Under the pieces are notes generated by a model. The model saw nothing but the letters and a program-made list of their open reading frames with translations. It searched no databases and was not told the DNA's origin. From the NCBI RefSeq assembly GCF_003576645.1, contig NC_044922.1, positions 16,823,839 through 16,887,838 on the forward strand: a DNA stretch of 64,000 nt. The letters run 5' to 3'. Every line of letters begins with the position of its first letter. The stretch's first letter is position 1. The DNA comes from Ipomoea triloba. Lineage: Eukaryota; Streptophyta; Magnoliopsida; Solanales; Convolvulaceae. This document shows positions 11,837 to 23,540 of this stretch, one piece after another. The position numbers and the translations under genes are program-made.

Positions 11837-12767
11837 CAACGAAATTATTCCTCAACTCTCATATATAAGGACGTGAAGACACAAATTCAGAAGAGGTTCG
11901 AAAGAAAAAATTCAAGCTATCATAAGAGGTGTCTAGTTCAAACGTTCAAAGTGCAAGTGCTTAATCTGGAATATCATCCTTGATATTTAAAACAACGAGA
12001 AAACACATCTTAGTGTTTTGAGAGAGTTACAAAGCTTAAACTACTACATATCTAGAAGGTGACCGAAGCTGCTCTACAAGGAAGATTATCCAACGAAAGC
12101 TTTTGGTCAGATTGGAGATTGTTACACTCAACCTGTGACAACCGGAACAACCTTGCTTTGGAGAAGGCAAGAAGAGGCGGAGTAACCTGGGAGCTGTCTT
12201 GTGAAGATCCTGAGGCTTGAGGCGGGCTTGGTGATCAAAGCTCAAGTGCTCGAGAGGTGGAGTAACAAGAAGCGGGGCGAAAAACCTGAGGCTTGAGGCG
12301 GGCTTCGTGATCAAAGCTCAAGCGCTCGATATTGTACTAAAAAGGGAAGTTTTAGTGCAATCCTTCTAGGGAGTTTCTAGAAGAAGAGTGGACGTAGGCG
12401 GGTTGGCCGAACCACTTAAAAATCTCTCTCGCATTTACTTTCTGCTTTTATCTCTCGCTATCTATCTCTCGTTCTGCACTGCATATAATAACACCTCTCG
12501 AACTAACTCAAACTCGTGCTAATTAAAAAGGGGATAACTTTTCCGCTGCGCATAAAACTTTGTCTTCACCTTGTGAGGTATTAGACCTAAACATCCTAAG
12601 TCCAATACACACGAGAGGTCGAAAAAGATTTGCAAAATCTTATACAAGTCTATTCACCCCCCCTCTAGACTTGTACCCCATCCCCTTGGGACCAACAGCA
12701 ACCCCTCATAGAATGATGAGATGAAATCTCCTAGAGTCATCAGATTCTTAGGACACTACCTCCTCAA

Positions 12768-13640
12768 CTATTTGAACTGCTTCCAAGCCTCGTAGAAACT
12801 CTCATTGCCAAACTGCTGGAAATTCTGAATCTGTTTCTTGAGCTTAGCAGCCTTGGATAGAGGACAGTACTCCTGCATGAATGCCTTGTACAGCTGTTCC
12901 CAAGTAATGAAGTGATTGGCTAGAAAGGAATTCAGCCAACTCAAAGCTTGATATCTTAGGGAAAAAGGGAACAACCTCAGCTTGATGGCATCACTGGGAA
13001 TCCCATTCATCTTGATTGTTTGGCAGATCCTATCGAAGTGAACAACATGAGCCTTAGGATCATCAACCCGAGCACCTCCAAACTGATTAGCTTGGACCAT
13101 CCGAATCAGAGAAGTCTTCAGCTCGAAGTTATTCGCCTCCACTCCTAGATAAACAATGCAATCTTCCTCACCAAACTCAGGAGCTAAATGAGCTGCCATG
13201 GGTGGCTGACCACCCTGCTGGAACATAGGACGAACTCCCTGTGGAAACTGCTGGACAAAATGGTTGAACAGGTTGGGATTCATTTGGTAGAGAAGATTCT
13301 GCATCCCAACTCCCTGGCCCTGCTGCTGAAACGCAGGACGCTGCTGCATGTGAGGAACTCCCAATCCTTCCCCAACACAAGCATTCGGGTTCGGATTGGC
13401 TATGAAATTCTGTGCCTGATTCTGAACATTACGCATTGGAGGGTTGACACGAACTCCATGGTTTTCCCAAGTAACCTCTCTCTGCCTAGGATTTTGCTGT
13501 GTGTTGACATCATCATGAGCAAGCTACCCGGTGTTGCTATTGTCTCTGGTCTCCATGTCTACTTCGAAGTTCTGGAACTCTCGAAGCCACTCACGCAACA
13601 CCCTCATTTCCCTCCTTAAATTCCTCTAAAGGTCTCGATC
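12768..13640 (-). pseudogene. gag: Athila-like gypsy gag, element A (3'-truncated)
   Basis: The minus strand from 13436 down to 12768 encodes a Ty3/gypsy capsid domain. It has a Gln/Pro-rich N-terminus, EANNFELKTSLIRMVQ, then KAHVVHFDRICQTIKMNGIP, LRLFPFSLRYQALSWLNS and WEQLYKAFMQEYCP, the conserved core of plant retrotransposon gag. Upstream sequence to about 13640 carries the N-terminus in disturbed frames. The frame runs out at 12768, and about 70 bp of unassigned sequence separates it from the Sirevirus LTR. No zinc knuckle, protease or RT of this element is present, so its 3' part was lost. Confidence 0.85.
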
Positions 13641-13876
13641 GAAGGAATGAAGATTTTCACTCCCTTTGGATCTAGTGCGCATAAAAGGAGGGTAACCTAC
13701 TGCCAAACACAAACACAAACACTCTTGGAAGAAATTGGTTATGGGTTAGAGCAAATAAAGAATTCTTTTTTCTTTTTTTTTCGATTACTAAATAAAATAA
13801 ACACTTGATCTCCTAAAAATTCACTAACTCTAATGCAAAAAGTAAAATAATCACACAACAAAATCAAATAAACCAA

Positions 13877-13894
13877 TCCCCGACAACGGCGCCA
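13877..13894 (-). other. Primer binding site (tRNA-Asp type), element A
   Basis: On the minus strand this reads TGGCGCCGTTGTCGGGGA, the tRNA-Asp-type PBS common in Athila/Tat gypsy elements, with one change from the TGGCGCCGTTGCCGGGGA form. It lies four bases inside the LTR end at 13899. Confidence 0.9.
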
Positions 13895-13898
13895 AAAT

Positions 13899-15527
13899 TG
13901 TGATGAGTATAATTGTGAGTGTAAATAAGAGGGTGAAAATATCATTTCGCTGAGGATTGGGGCTATGGCACGTAATTGTGTAAATTAAGAAATCCTAAAC
14001 ACTAGAGTAGTTGAATAAACTAGAATCCAAGTAAATGATAACTGAATAGGGAAATTAAAGGAAAATAAATTGACTAATGAATAAATTGTATGATAAAGAA
14101 ATGGGCAGATTAGGGGTATTGCAATCTTGATGTTCTAACAACTCAGAATTAGGGAAAGAAGGATTAACCTAGGGATTTATGGGCAATGCACACAAGAATT
14201 CAATTCAGCTATCAAGAGTGCAGTTTTGCGTAGGGTTGAGGTGTCAAATAATGTAAATGTGATAAAACGAAGAGTGTATGACTCCTCGAGTGTCGGTCTC
14301 GAAGGAAGGACGTGGAGGTGTGTCAAGTGTTTGTGTGTTCAATTCATTGAGTCATGTGATGGATTTGAGTGTGGTTGTGGGCATGGTGAATAGAGATTTG
14401 AAGGTGCAGAGATTCATAAGGTTGTGCAAAGTGAAAGTAAAACAAATATGAGTAAATGAATTGTAAGAAAGTAAGGGATTGGATAGTGCTCATCTATGTT
14501 GCATCCTAGTGTGTCTAAAGCAATGGATAAACAGAGCAAAGATGTTGGCTATTCAGGAGTGTGTCTTCTTAGTTCTCTTCCACCTCTGTGTACTAGGGCT
14601 TCTTAGACTTAGGAGTGCCTTTAAGCAACCAAAGTCCTAAGAGACATTTCATCAAACACCTTAGTTACACACTGTCCTACTATTCTTAAAAAGTCCATAG
14701 GATCTATGATTGTCACAAAGCTTTCAATCTCAACTCTAATCAAAGACATGAAAGAGTCAAGAGCTCAATCTCTCATCTAGATTGGCCAAATCCAAACAAG
14801 ATATCATCAAAACAACAATCAATAGACAAGAATAGAAATTCTAACAATCCAAGCAATTAAATCCAAGATAAGACATAAGATCATCACACTAGCAACATAT
14901 CTTCACACAATCCAAACCCTAGATTAAACTAGCCACACATATTCAAGAATTCAAAGACTAGCTAATTTAATCCAAGAACAAGATAATGAAAATAAAATAG
15001 ATTAAGATGTAATAGAGATCACATTTCTTCAACCCAAGCTTGTTGTCTTTCTTTACAAGGTGAAATTACAAGACTAAACTATCCTAAAAACTAAGAAATG
15101 AAAATGGAACTTTCTCAAAAATGAAAGAAGGGAGGAACTCCCTTGAAATTCTATCAAGGTGCATTAAATAGTCTCTGAAATTTTGCCCTAGAATTATTTT
15201 CGCGCAGTGTTCCATCCACGCCTCCCACACGCGTAGTTGCGTGCGTGGTTGGCTACTGGAATGCTGCCACACCACCAATCACGCGTGTGGGCTTCATTCC
15301 GGGTCCATCGGGGCTCCTGACTTGCTCGGTTTGCTTGTTTAGCTCATTTTTTGTTCCTAATAGCTCTCGGGACCTCTATAATGTCTCAATTCATGCCAAA
15401 GGTAGCTTTGTGTGCGGTTAACGAATTTAAAGCACAAATTCTCTCAAAATTATCACTTAAGGATACTAAAAACGCTATAAAGCACCCTAGTTTATACTCA
15501 AATAATGTGTATCTTGGGAGCTTATCA
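13899..15527 (-). mobile_element. 5' LTR of element A
   Basis: In the sense direction (minus strand) it starts TGATAAGCTCCC at 15527 and ends CACA at 13899 next to the PBS. It shares termini and blocks (for example the GAGTGTCGGTCTCGAAGGA region near 14290) with LTRs B, C and D, but is more diverged. A GC-rich ACGCGT palindrome cassette (about 15195-15300) precedes a TATTTAA box near 15165. The open frames on it are by-products. Confidence 0.85.
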
Positions 15528-16780
15528 AGCTACTTTCATAATCAATAAATAGAATTAGGCTAGGATTGCCCCACTTTCGTGATGCATCAATCAATGTCTT
15601 CAACACCTAAGCATTGTAAGCCCCAAATTACCCCTATTCTCATAGTAGGAAAAATTAGGTTGAAATTGGTAAGGCTCGAGGTCTTCACCCAACTTTCGTT
15701 GTAATGAATCTCTCTCCTAAACTAGCAATCAATTGTGGCCACCAATTAATAACAAGTAGAAATTAATCCCCAATTCAACATAAACCCTAGGTAAATAATT
15801 CAATCCATTTATGCAATAATCACAAATTGAACATCAAGACTAGCAAAAGATCCCTAATCTAAACCCATCAATGAACTACTCACTCATTATTAAAGTAAAC
15901 AAAGCAAAGCAAGAATTAACTATTGAAGTCATAGCAATAAATCGGAGAAATTAAAGAATTAAAAGGAAGAACTTTACTAACAATCTCGAAGAGTAAATCC
16001 AATCCAAAATCACGATTCCAAGCTTGCAAACGTATTCAAGTATGTAAAACGGTGCTAATCTATGCTATGGAAAACTGTAAAGAGAAGAAAAATTGTGCTG
16101 AACTAAACCAGGGCTCGGAATACCCAAAAAAGACAGTTGAACTCGTTATTAAATACTGGACAGCAGTAGGGTCACGGGCACCCTCACGGCCGGAATCGGG
16201 GCCGTGAGGTGTAGTGGCCCACTGCTGTCCGTGTGGTGCCTCACAGGCAGCCTCACGGCTGTGAGGTCGGCCGTAAGGTGCCTCTTCTGGTTGTCTTCTG
16301 ACTCCTTTCGTGCTCCGTTGCTCCTTTCCGACCTTGGGTAGATTCCTATGCTTCGAAAACTTGTCCAAGATGATAAAAAATCCTTCCTTTGCTCCTCGTT
16401 CGTGAATAAACTAAGACTAAGCAAATGTAATGCACAAACGAGTCTCAAATTCATAAAGGTAAAGGAAATAAGCAACAAAACCAACTAAATTATGGGGCAA
16501 ATAATTTTATAAAATCATATGTAACACATAACACACAGGGGAAGCATTTAGATTAGAGGTTAACCCAGCTATGGACAAGAGACTGAATTAAACACAAGCT
16601 CAACCTTGTATCATCCCTAACAACCTAGGCTGCACAAGTACCACCAAAACAAACCACCAACCAGTAGAAAGGAAAGTGGTCACAACCACATCACATGGAA
16701 AATAAACTATTCTAAGCTATGCATTATTGAGTCCTCCAAGCAAAGTTCACCAAAAATTTCATTTTCAACCAGAAATAGCA
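15528..16780 (-). mobile_element. 3' LTR of element J (partial)
   Basis: The sense strand starts TGCTATTTCTGG at 16780, directly after a G-rich PPT, and runs down to the junction with LTR A at 15527, which truncates or interrupts it. A GC-rich inverted-repeat cassette built on CTCACGGCC/GGCCGTGAGG lies at about 16160-16290, just before TATTTAATAACG near 16152. The lower end is not defined. Confidence 0.65.
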
Positions 16781-16799
16781 CCCCCCCCCACACTTAAAC
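16781..16799 (-). other. Polypurine tract of element J
   Basis: The minus strand reads GTTTAAGTGTGGGGGGGGGG immediately before the TG start of the LTR. TTTAAGTGTGGGGG is a usual Athila-type PPT. It ties the env-like ORF upstream and the LTR downstream into one element. Confidence 0.85.
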
Positions 16800-17137
16800 T
16801 TGGACATCGTCCCTGATAGACAACCAAAGCCCTACTAACTAAAACAATAAAGATAAATCGAACTAGAAAGCAGGAAAACAAGTAGTAAATAGAAACATGA
16901 AAACAAGGTATAATAAACCAGCATCCGAATTAAGCATTATACAATCCAAAGAAATAACTAGAAATAAAGATAGCAATAGATAACAGAAATAACAAAAATA
17001 AAAAAGTAGAGTTCAGAAATTCCTCAAACGGCACATCATCCCATGAAGGAGGGATCAAATGGTGGGAATTGAGGGGCCCCCGGAGGTGGGTAGTGACCTC
17101 GCATCTAATCATAATAAGCTCGTGCCTCATCGCGGCT

Positions 17138-18202
17138 CTAGGCATTCGTTGCCTCCATAGCATCCATCCTGTTATAAATCTGGTCGACCTTCTTGTTCAT
17201 GGCCGCCAGCTGCGCTAGAACCTGTTGCTGGAAATCTCCAGAAGAAGAGCCCTCGCCCGCCCCAACATGGGCGGGATCAACAACATCACGATGAACATCA
17301 TATGCCTCCTCCTCCATCCTCACATCAGTCACAGCAACAGTGCGGGCTCTCATAGCCCCAATCTTGTCACACATCCTCCAACAACCTCAGTTGTCAGAGG
17401 CTGCATGCCCGGAGACTTGGGCCCAACCAAAATGATCTGCTGCGTAGCCCTAAGGAGCCGAGTAAGGTAAGGACCCAAGTACAGAGCCACTCCCCTCAGC
17501 TGATACTGATTCTTGAAGAAGCTCCAGATAACCACACCCATATATATTAACTCGCAAGTGCCTGATCATGCCATATAGACATAGCATGTCAGCGTTGTTG
17601 ACGGAGCTGGTGGCATCGTACCGCCCACAAACGGAGTGACTGAGAACATAGTGCATAAACCTATGCTCCCTCTTGATGCATGATATGGAACGGCTATGGG
17701 AGCTACTAAACTCCGATGTACCACCCGTGAGTTCCTCCCAAAATGCTTGGGTGTTCCCCACGTTTGTGTCCCGGTTCTCCCTTTCCTCCTCTGTGAGCTG
17801 CTGTATCGGCCCGAAGCCCATCAACTCACTGATCTCGTCTGGACTTAATCTGAACATGGTGTGGTCCACATAGAAGGTCATACAGGGGCTGCAAGTGAGC
17901 CCATCAAACTTGGGAAGCTTCATGGTCGTCATGACCTCCACTAGCACAGCGGGGTAGGTGTCCTCATTGAAATCCATCAATAAGTACCTCCACTCTGGGA
18001 GGGACACCAACTCCTCCACCTCCTCTCTAATGCCAAAGTGCTCCGCTACATCCAAGGAGATGATGTATGACTGAAAAACCCGTCTTTCTGAAAAGAACTT
18101 GAAACGGTCAAAATTCTTCGGGTCATGGAGTGGTGTGGTCACCGGCTGTGCAGCCAGAGCAGGCTTTTGTGCAATTGATTTCTTTCTAGGACGGGGAGGC
18201 AT
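17138..18202 (-). pseudogene. Athila env-like ORF, element J
   Basis: The minus strand starts MPPRPRKKS at 18202, directly after a TTTGTTTGTAG acceptor-like site. It encodes a protein of the Athila ORF1/env-like family: a basic N-terminus, an ERRVFQSYIISLD block, a FNEDTYPAVLVEVMTTMK block, then FRLSPDEISELMGFGPI and a C-terminal coiled coil (QQVLAQLAAMNKKVDQIYNRM). The frame shifts near 17545 (the native continuation LRGVALYLGPYLTRLL is in another frame) and again near 17365. No transmembrane helix is evident. The gene sits between an upstream leader (18203-18880) and the PPT. No gag, protease or pol of this element is seen to the right. Confidence 0.75.
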
Positions 18203-18880
18203 CTACAAACAAACTCAGAACAAGTATATTCACGGGGTGAGGGTTAGGCATAATGAAAGCACAGTGATATGGTGGTGTGGAGTAGAATAAAGAAACAAGT
18301 AAACTAATTGAATTGGTTTCAGATTATTCACTTTTTTTTTTGAATTTTTCAAAACCTAGACTAGATTGCGGCTCAAACATTGCAAAATTGCTCAGTAATC
18401 ATCGCCAAACAGTTAACAAACTACTCCACAACCTAAAACTATCAATAATCTCACCCAAAATCAACATTCAACCAAGCAACAAGTGGGTATTCAAAGTTTC
18501 ACTCAAATCTCAAGTGTGAACACCATTGGAGAATCAACAATAATAACCATAAGCATGCTCAATCTAACAATATTCAACCATAGAAGTAAAGATTCAAGCA
18601 AACCCATGAACATCTAACCATAAATTCGAAATTGAGATGTAGAAAGTAAAGCAATTGAAAACCAAACCTTGAATACTTGATGAAGACGAAGTAAGTGATG
18701 AGCAAGTGGCAAGAAATCACAAAGTAATGGAGGCAAATATGGTGCAGAAGGGTTGGGGGAGGAGAGAATTTGGGAGAGAAATAGCCTATGGTTGTGATTT
18801 GGGGAAAAAAAAGTTGGGAATCGCGGGTGGGGATTTATGTCCCGCACCGCGATCACAGCCAGGTGGGGTTTAAATTCCAT
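18203..18880 (-). promoter_or_regulatory. Leader of env-like ORF J: candidate internal promoter and intron
   Basis: Reading the minus strand: TTTAAACCCC near 18868, a GC-rich pair ATCGCGG/CCGCGAT with ACATAAATCCCC between them (about 18812-18855), an AAG|GTTTGG donor-like site near 18669, and TTTGTTTGTAG directly before the ATG at 18202. The arrangement resembles that of the LTR promoters in this window and of the region upstream of the env-like ORF of element E. Transcription and splicing are inferred only. Confidence 0.4.
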
Positions 18881-20021
18881 TGTGGGCTTAGACTTATTGA
18901 TTTGTCATTTAAAGCCATTGGAATATGGACTACTCAATTACTGTCTTTGGCTAAGATTAATGAAAATGGAATGGCAGACGTGTCAACTCTGAAAACTTAG
19001 TCATCATAGATAGTATTAAAGATAAGGAGTTGGTCATGTAAAATATTAGCATTTTGCTAATAGTTTCGAATCCTTACTTAAAGTATGCTTATAAGAATTT
19101 TAAGGATCATACAGGATACATGGAACTAATTATGTGACTATATTGTACGTACATACATTTTGTCACTTCTATGTAATATGGATGGTTCCTCATATGGTTA
19201 TGCGCATATTTATTTGAGAAACATCCTCAAGATTGGACCAAGAATAAACATAGGGTTTATTCATAAAGAACCTGAGTTTGAAATCAAATGCATGTGATGC
19301 ATTGTTGGTATTACTCACATTTTAATTTAGAGGACATACCACTATGATTCATGTTTTCATATTTTTAAATGAAGGTTGTGCCAATGCTTGCAACAAATGA
19401 AAAATTATAACATTTCCATTAATATTGTACAAATCAAGCGGTGTGAGTTTATAAGGCCAAAATTTAGCCATTGTGGCAGTAATTAGTTTTTGATAACTAA
19501 TTACATATCAAGAATGAACATAAGGTTTATTCATTAAGTTTTATACCATGTAAGGTACTTAGAGAACAAGTTACATTGCAATCATAAGTGGATACTACTC
19601 ACATTAAGAGAAACTATCTCTATGGTTCATGTTTCTTTTGTTTCTTTGAGTTTGCACCAAGTGGGAGAATGTAACATTTTCTATTAATGTCACTATTAAG
19701 TGTTGCAAATCAATAGGCCATTTATGGCCATTATGTTGTGGTATTAAAACAGAAATAACGGTTTCCGTTACTTAGCCTATAATGATGACACGTAGGCTAT
19801 TTTAAGCAACGGTCCTCCCACTACTCCTGGATAATTTTACAAACTACACCATCTAGTTCCTTAGGAGACAAGTGGTAGACAAAACACTCTGAATCTAAGT
19901 TTCAAGCAATGTAACAACTATGGCTGGAGATGCTCGATTTTATGATTTTCGCTATCAAGTTAAATCATTACAGTATATTATGATTTTATGTTTATTCTTA
20001 CAATAATAACCATTCACAATT
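18881..20021. other. Unassigned, degenerate repeat remnants
   Basis: No gene. Two diverged copies of one block (AAGAATRAACATARGGTTTATTCAT at about 19240 and 19510) each follow sequence of the same order, and CACCAAGTGGGAGAATGTAACA at about 19655 resembles a copia PPT plus LTR start (GTGGGAG then TGTAAC). It may be the end of a decayed copia element; no protein remains. Confidence 0.35.
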
Positions 20022-20492
20022 GTCCACGTGTCCAGATTAACGAATCAGATGTAATTTTAAAGAAACGACGCGGTGGCATTTTCGTAAAACTCGAATTTTG
20101 GTGCAATTAATTGTGTTATAAGTGCAAGTAGTTTGTGCACATTTGCAAGTAAAAAATGCAAGTAAAATCACTTACAAGTGCACCTATTTTTCCTTACAAG
20201 TGCGAGTAATTTACCTTGTTAATATTCGTGCACCTAGGTGCACCTGATTATAACATTAGGTGCAACTAGTTATAACGTTAAGTGCACTTAGTATTGATGC
20301 TTAGTGTACATTTACTTGTACATGTAATACATTTTACATGCATTTGTAATACACTTAGGTTCACTATATGAAACTGCTACTTGCACGCTTAATACATTTT
20401 ACTTGCACTTCAATGTTCAATTATTTACAAAAATACCACTGCATTTTTTTTAAAATCAGTGTTTCAGACCGGTTAGATCTGGACACGTGGAC
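20022..20492. mobile_element. Foldback element with about 20-bp inverted ends
   Basis: GTCCACGTGTCCAGATTAAC (20022-20041) is matched in inverted form by GTTAGATCTGGACACGTGGAC (20472-20492), differing by about one indel. The interior is filled with diverged short units around GTGCAMCTARGTGCA and TTGCAAGTA (20100-20410). No coding capacity. Typical of a small non-autonomous foldback or MITE-like element. Confidence 0.65.
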
Positions 20493-20565
20493 GGATGACA
20501 TGCGTTCTCACTTCTCTCCTAGGCGAGTAGTTCGCACCGAAACATGATCCTATATATATACATAC

Positions 20566-20602
<37 letters not shown>

Positions 20603-21564
20603 CAAAAAAATGAAATTTGATTTTTAGAAAATTAATTCCAACCATAGCTTGATACGAAACCAAAAATTTATTTATATAAATAAATACAAAAAAAAATGGT
20701 TTATAATTTTGAAATATAAACTCAACCAAAGAGATTTATAATCTTTCGAAAATAATCCCAACCAACAAGAAAAAGGGGAGAAGAAGAAATCTGAATCATG
20801 TGTAACACATACTTTCCTTAAAACCGATTCACTAGCTCCCGATGGTTCTAGGAGCGTTTTAGCATAGTCTCCCATGATTAAATGGATTACAGCTTATAGT
20901 TTGAGCACCTCAAACGATAAGCTCAGTGAACAAGAACAATATGTGAGCACTTCGACTTTTTCGAAAGTGTTGGCAGAGTTTTTTCGCATAAAAGAGTTGA
21001 GAGGCGAAGAGAGAAAAAAGTTTTCATGTAAAACCAGTTGCTAAATTTTGCCAACAACAAGGTTATTTATAGGAGAAAATAGATTTAATAGCATTAAACC
21101 ATGGCATTTACATCTGAAATAAATCAGATATGTAACCGCCATAACAGACAACTTTAATTTGGAGTTTAATTTTTGAAATTCAATTAAATTAGAATTAATT
21201 CCTATCAATCATAATTAGTACTGTTAGAATGGTACTCCGAAGAGTCGTAGTTCGAGTATTACCCACAATTTCCACGAATAGTAGTTCGAGCAGTACCCAC
21301 TTTGTTGATAGAATTGAAATATTGACAGTGTTGATGCGTTTATATTGGTTGGAATTTACCAGGGAAAAAACTATATTTTTTTCAAATTAATTATTTAAAA
21401 AATTAACAATAGGCGTCTATCTACAACACATGTTTAATATGCATACACAATAAAGCTCCATATGCCATGCACACACGCATTGTTAATTTTCCCAATTAAT
21501 CTCATCCGTAGATCTGTTTTTTTAATACACTAGATTAGTTAACATGTTCTTACGAGGGGAGATG

Positions 21565-21610
<46 letters not shown>
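20493..21610. other. AT-rich, no gene; microsatellites
   Basis: Contains a CATA/TA microsatellite at about 20551-20601 and a (TA)n run at about 21567-21610. Two copies of GTAGTTCGAG.AKTACCCAC lie near 21249 and 21286. The minus-strand open frame at 20672-20875 has no supporting features. Confidence 0.6.
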
Positions 21611-21613
<3 letters not shown>

Positions 21614-21960
21614 GCTCAAGTATGGACGCGTCTTAACGTGTGAACAGTGCGGACGCACCACTCAGTGTTATAAAATGCACCACTCAATGTTAGAAAATGC
21701 ACCATATGAAAATATACACAAAACACCAAAAAACACACCACACCCAAAATAATGCACCATAACTCCCCTGCCCTAATTTTGCATTTCCAAACACTGTGTG
21801 GTGTATATTTCCATACTTAGTGGTGTGTTTTTGGTGATGTGTACCTAACGGTGCATATTTGTGTGGTGCATTTTCTAACACTGAGTAGTGTATATATGTA
21901 TACATAGTGGCGAGGCCACACTATTCACACGTTAAGACGTGTCCACACTTGAACTCTACC
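21611..21960. mobile_element. MITE with about 40-bp terminal inverted repeats, in TA repeats
   Basis: TATGGACGCGTCTTAACGTG (from 21621) and its inverted partner CACGTTAAGACGTGTCCACA (21929-21948) define long imperfect terminal inverted repeats, 21615-21656 and 21915-21954. The interior is itself inverted (ATGTTAGAAAATGCACCA against TGGTGCATTTTCTAACACT). Both sides are (TA)n. This fits a non-autonomous DNA transposon inserted at TA. Confidence 0.75.
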
Positions 21961-23540
21961 CTATATATATATATAAGGTAGGGTTCAGTGAGACCACTTG
22001 CTTAGGTAAGATCGTGAGATCACATCTTGTACATCCATCTATCATTATTTAATGATCATGATTAATTAACAAATGTTAGGTAAAATGTATTTAAAGAAGG
22101 AGAAGGGGTAAATTAGTAATGTAGACAATATTCTTTATATGGTTTAAATTGTAATTAATATTGTGCCTATATTTGTTTGAGAAGAGACACACGTGAAACA
22201 AGTAATAGAGAAGATTGTAATTAGTTATTCTTTGGAAACATGGAGACCAGTGTAACAATAGAGTTACCATCTCCAATTGAGAACGCAAGTACGATTGCAC
22301 AATGTGATTGTTTCATTTTATTTTTTTATTTTATGTTTTTGTTTTGCTATTTAAAAATAGAAAATGATTGATGGTGGTGGGTGCATTCGGGTGTAAATCG
22401 TTTGCAAACGTATTGAAAAATAAGAGTAGTAGGGAGTGTAAGTGGTTGAAACTTGCGTTGAAGTTATGGTGTTTGTGAATGACAATGTAGGGTGTGTGCA
22501 AAATGGTTGATAAAAAAAATGGAAAAAATAATAGTGGTCGGGTTTGTGCAAACTGGGAGCTAAAAAAAAGAAAAAATAAGAGTGATAATGGGTGTAAGTG
22601 ATCCGAATTTGCATTGAGGCTATGGTGTGTGTGCAAGAAAGAGTGGGGATTGTGCAAACGGGTGGATGCAAAGGAGTGGAATAAATAAGAGTAGTTCGGT
22701 GTGTGCGGACGTTTGTGTGAAGTGTGCAAATTGATGAGGAAATAAAGGAACACGAGGTAAAAGAGCAAATTAACACCAGAATCATTTAGATGTACATTAA
22801 TATTCGTGTGTGCATCCTAGCGTAACGCGTATGCAAATTGATTGGAACATAAAAGAGGTTAGGTTGTAAAGGGGGGTGTTTGCAAAATGAGCAAAAGGTG
22901 TGTACATGTGTGAATAGAACATGTGCAAAGAGATTGGTAATAATTCATTTTGTATATATATACATGTAGGAGTTTTATTTTGTGAGAAGAGGGTAAGGTA
23001 TGGAGTTCAAGACTGCCACGTGGCAATCCGCCGGCGAATTGGGGATTGGGATGGTGTTGCTGGAGACGGTTTGTGCATGTTGGACTGTTTGGAATGCACA
23101 TGCATGGTTTACCATGGTTGGTGACAGTGTGTACAACGTTACCATTGTAGCTATGCACACGCGTAGTTCTGAATGCACACGCATGACTATTCTATGACTG
23201 CACACGCATGTAAGAAGATGGGTGCAGACTAATGGTACATGAAGATGGTGTATCCTAAGTCTTTTTTTGTTACAAAACTCAAACTATAGTTGGACTCGTG
23301 TTCTTTAACTATGTATTGGTTAGGTTGTTTTCTTGGCAATAACGTAACTACACTATAGGTGTCAAAATTGCACGAGTTAGTTACTAGAATGCACACACAT
23401 GGTTTACTGTGGTTAGTGATAGTGTGTGCAGCATGACCATTGTAATGGTGCACACGTGTAATTCTGAATGCACGCGTGAGACTATTCTACGACTACACAC
23501 GCGTGTATTAACAAGTGAATGCATTTGTTAAAATGGTGCA
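21961..23540. other. Unassigned; G/T-rich repeat blocks
   Basis: No supported gene. At 21978 AGGTAGGGTTCAGTGAGACC starts a block typical of plant non-autonomous elements. At 22400-22700 diverged units around GTGTAAGTGRTYSRAACTTGC and GTGTGCAA.A recur. Blocks at 23095-23220 and 23390-23515 are a direct duplication (about 297 bp apart) rich in CACACGCGTG. Several open frames on both strands are low-complexity by-products. Confidence 0.5.

Larger units (their letters stand above)
10831..12697 (+). mobile_element. Sirevirus 3' LTR (1867 bp)
   Basis: It begins TGTTAGGAACATATTGTAAT with GTTTTGATGATACCAAATG close behind, and ends CCCTTGGGACCAACA; both termini are typical of Sirevirus LTRs. A TATA-like TATAAAAAGAG lies near 11441. 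Two internal repeat sets sit in it: a CGAGACAT cluster (about 11050-11205) and six 42-bp repeats (11568-11836). The matching 5' LTR is outside the window, so age cannot be estimated. Sequence after 12697 (GCAAC) would be one copy of the target duplication. Confidence 0.9.

Noticed and set aside
11543..11868. Repetitive open frames on both strands in the Sirevirus LTR.
   Set aside because: Produced by the 42-bp repeat, whose period is a multiple of three.
12036..12314. Minus-strand frame of 92 codons in the Sirevirus LTR.
   Set aside because: Lies antisense in the LTR over a partial direct repeat (CTGAGGCTTGAGGCGGGCTT at about 12210 and 12290); no domain.
13901..15589. LTR A extended to TGATGCATCA at 15589.
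   Set aside because: Homology with LTRs B, C and D places the terminus at GCTTATCA (15527).
22331..22785. Overlapping minus-strand frames of about 145 codons rich in His, Leu, Phe and Thr.
   Set aside because: Low-complexity frames over diverged G/T-rich repeats on the plus strand; no start context, domain or homology.
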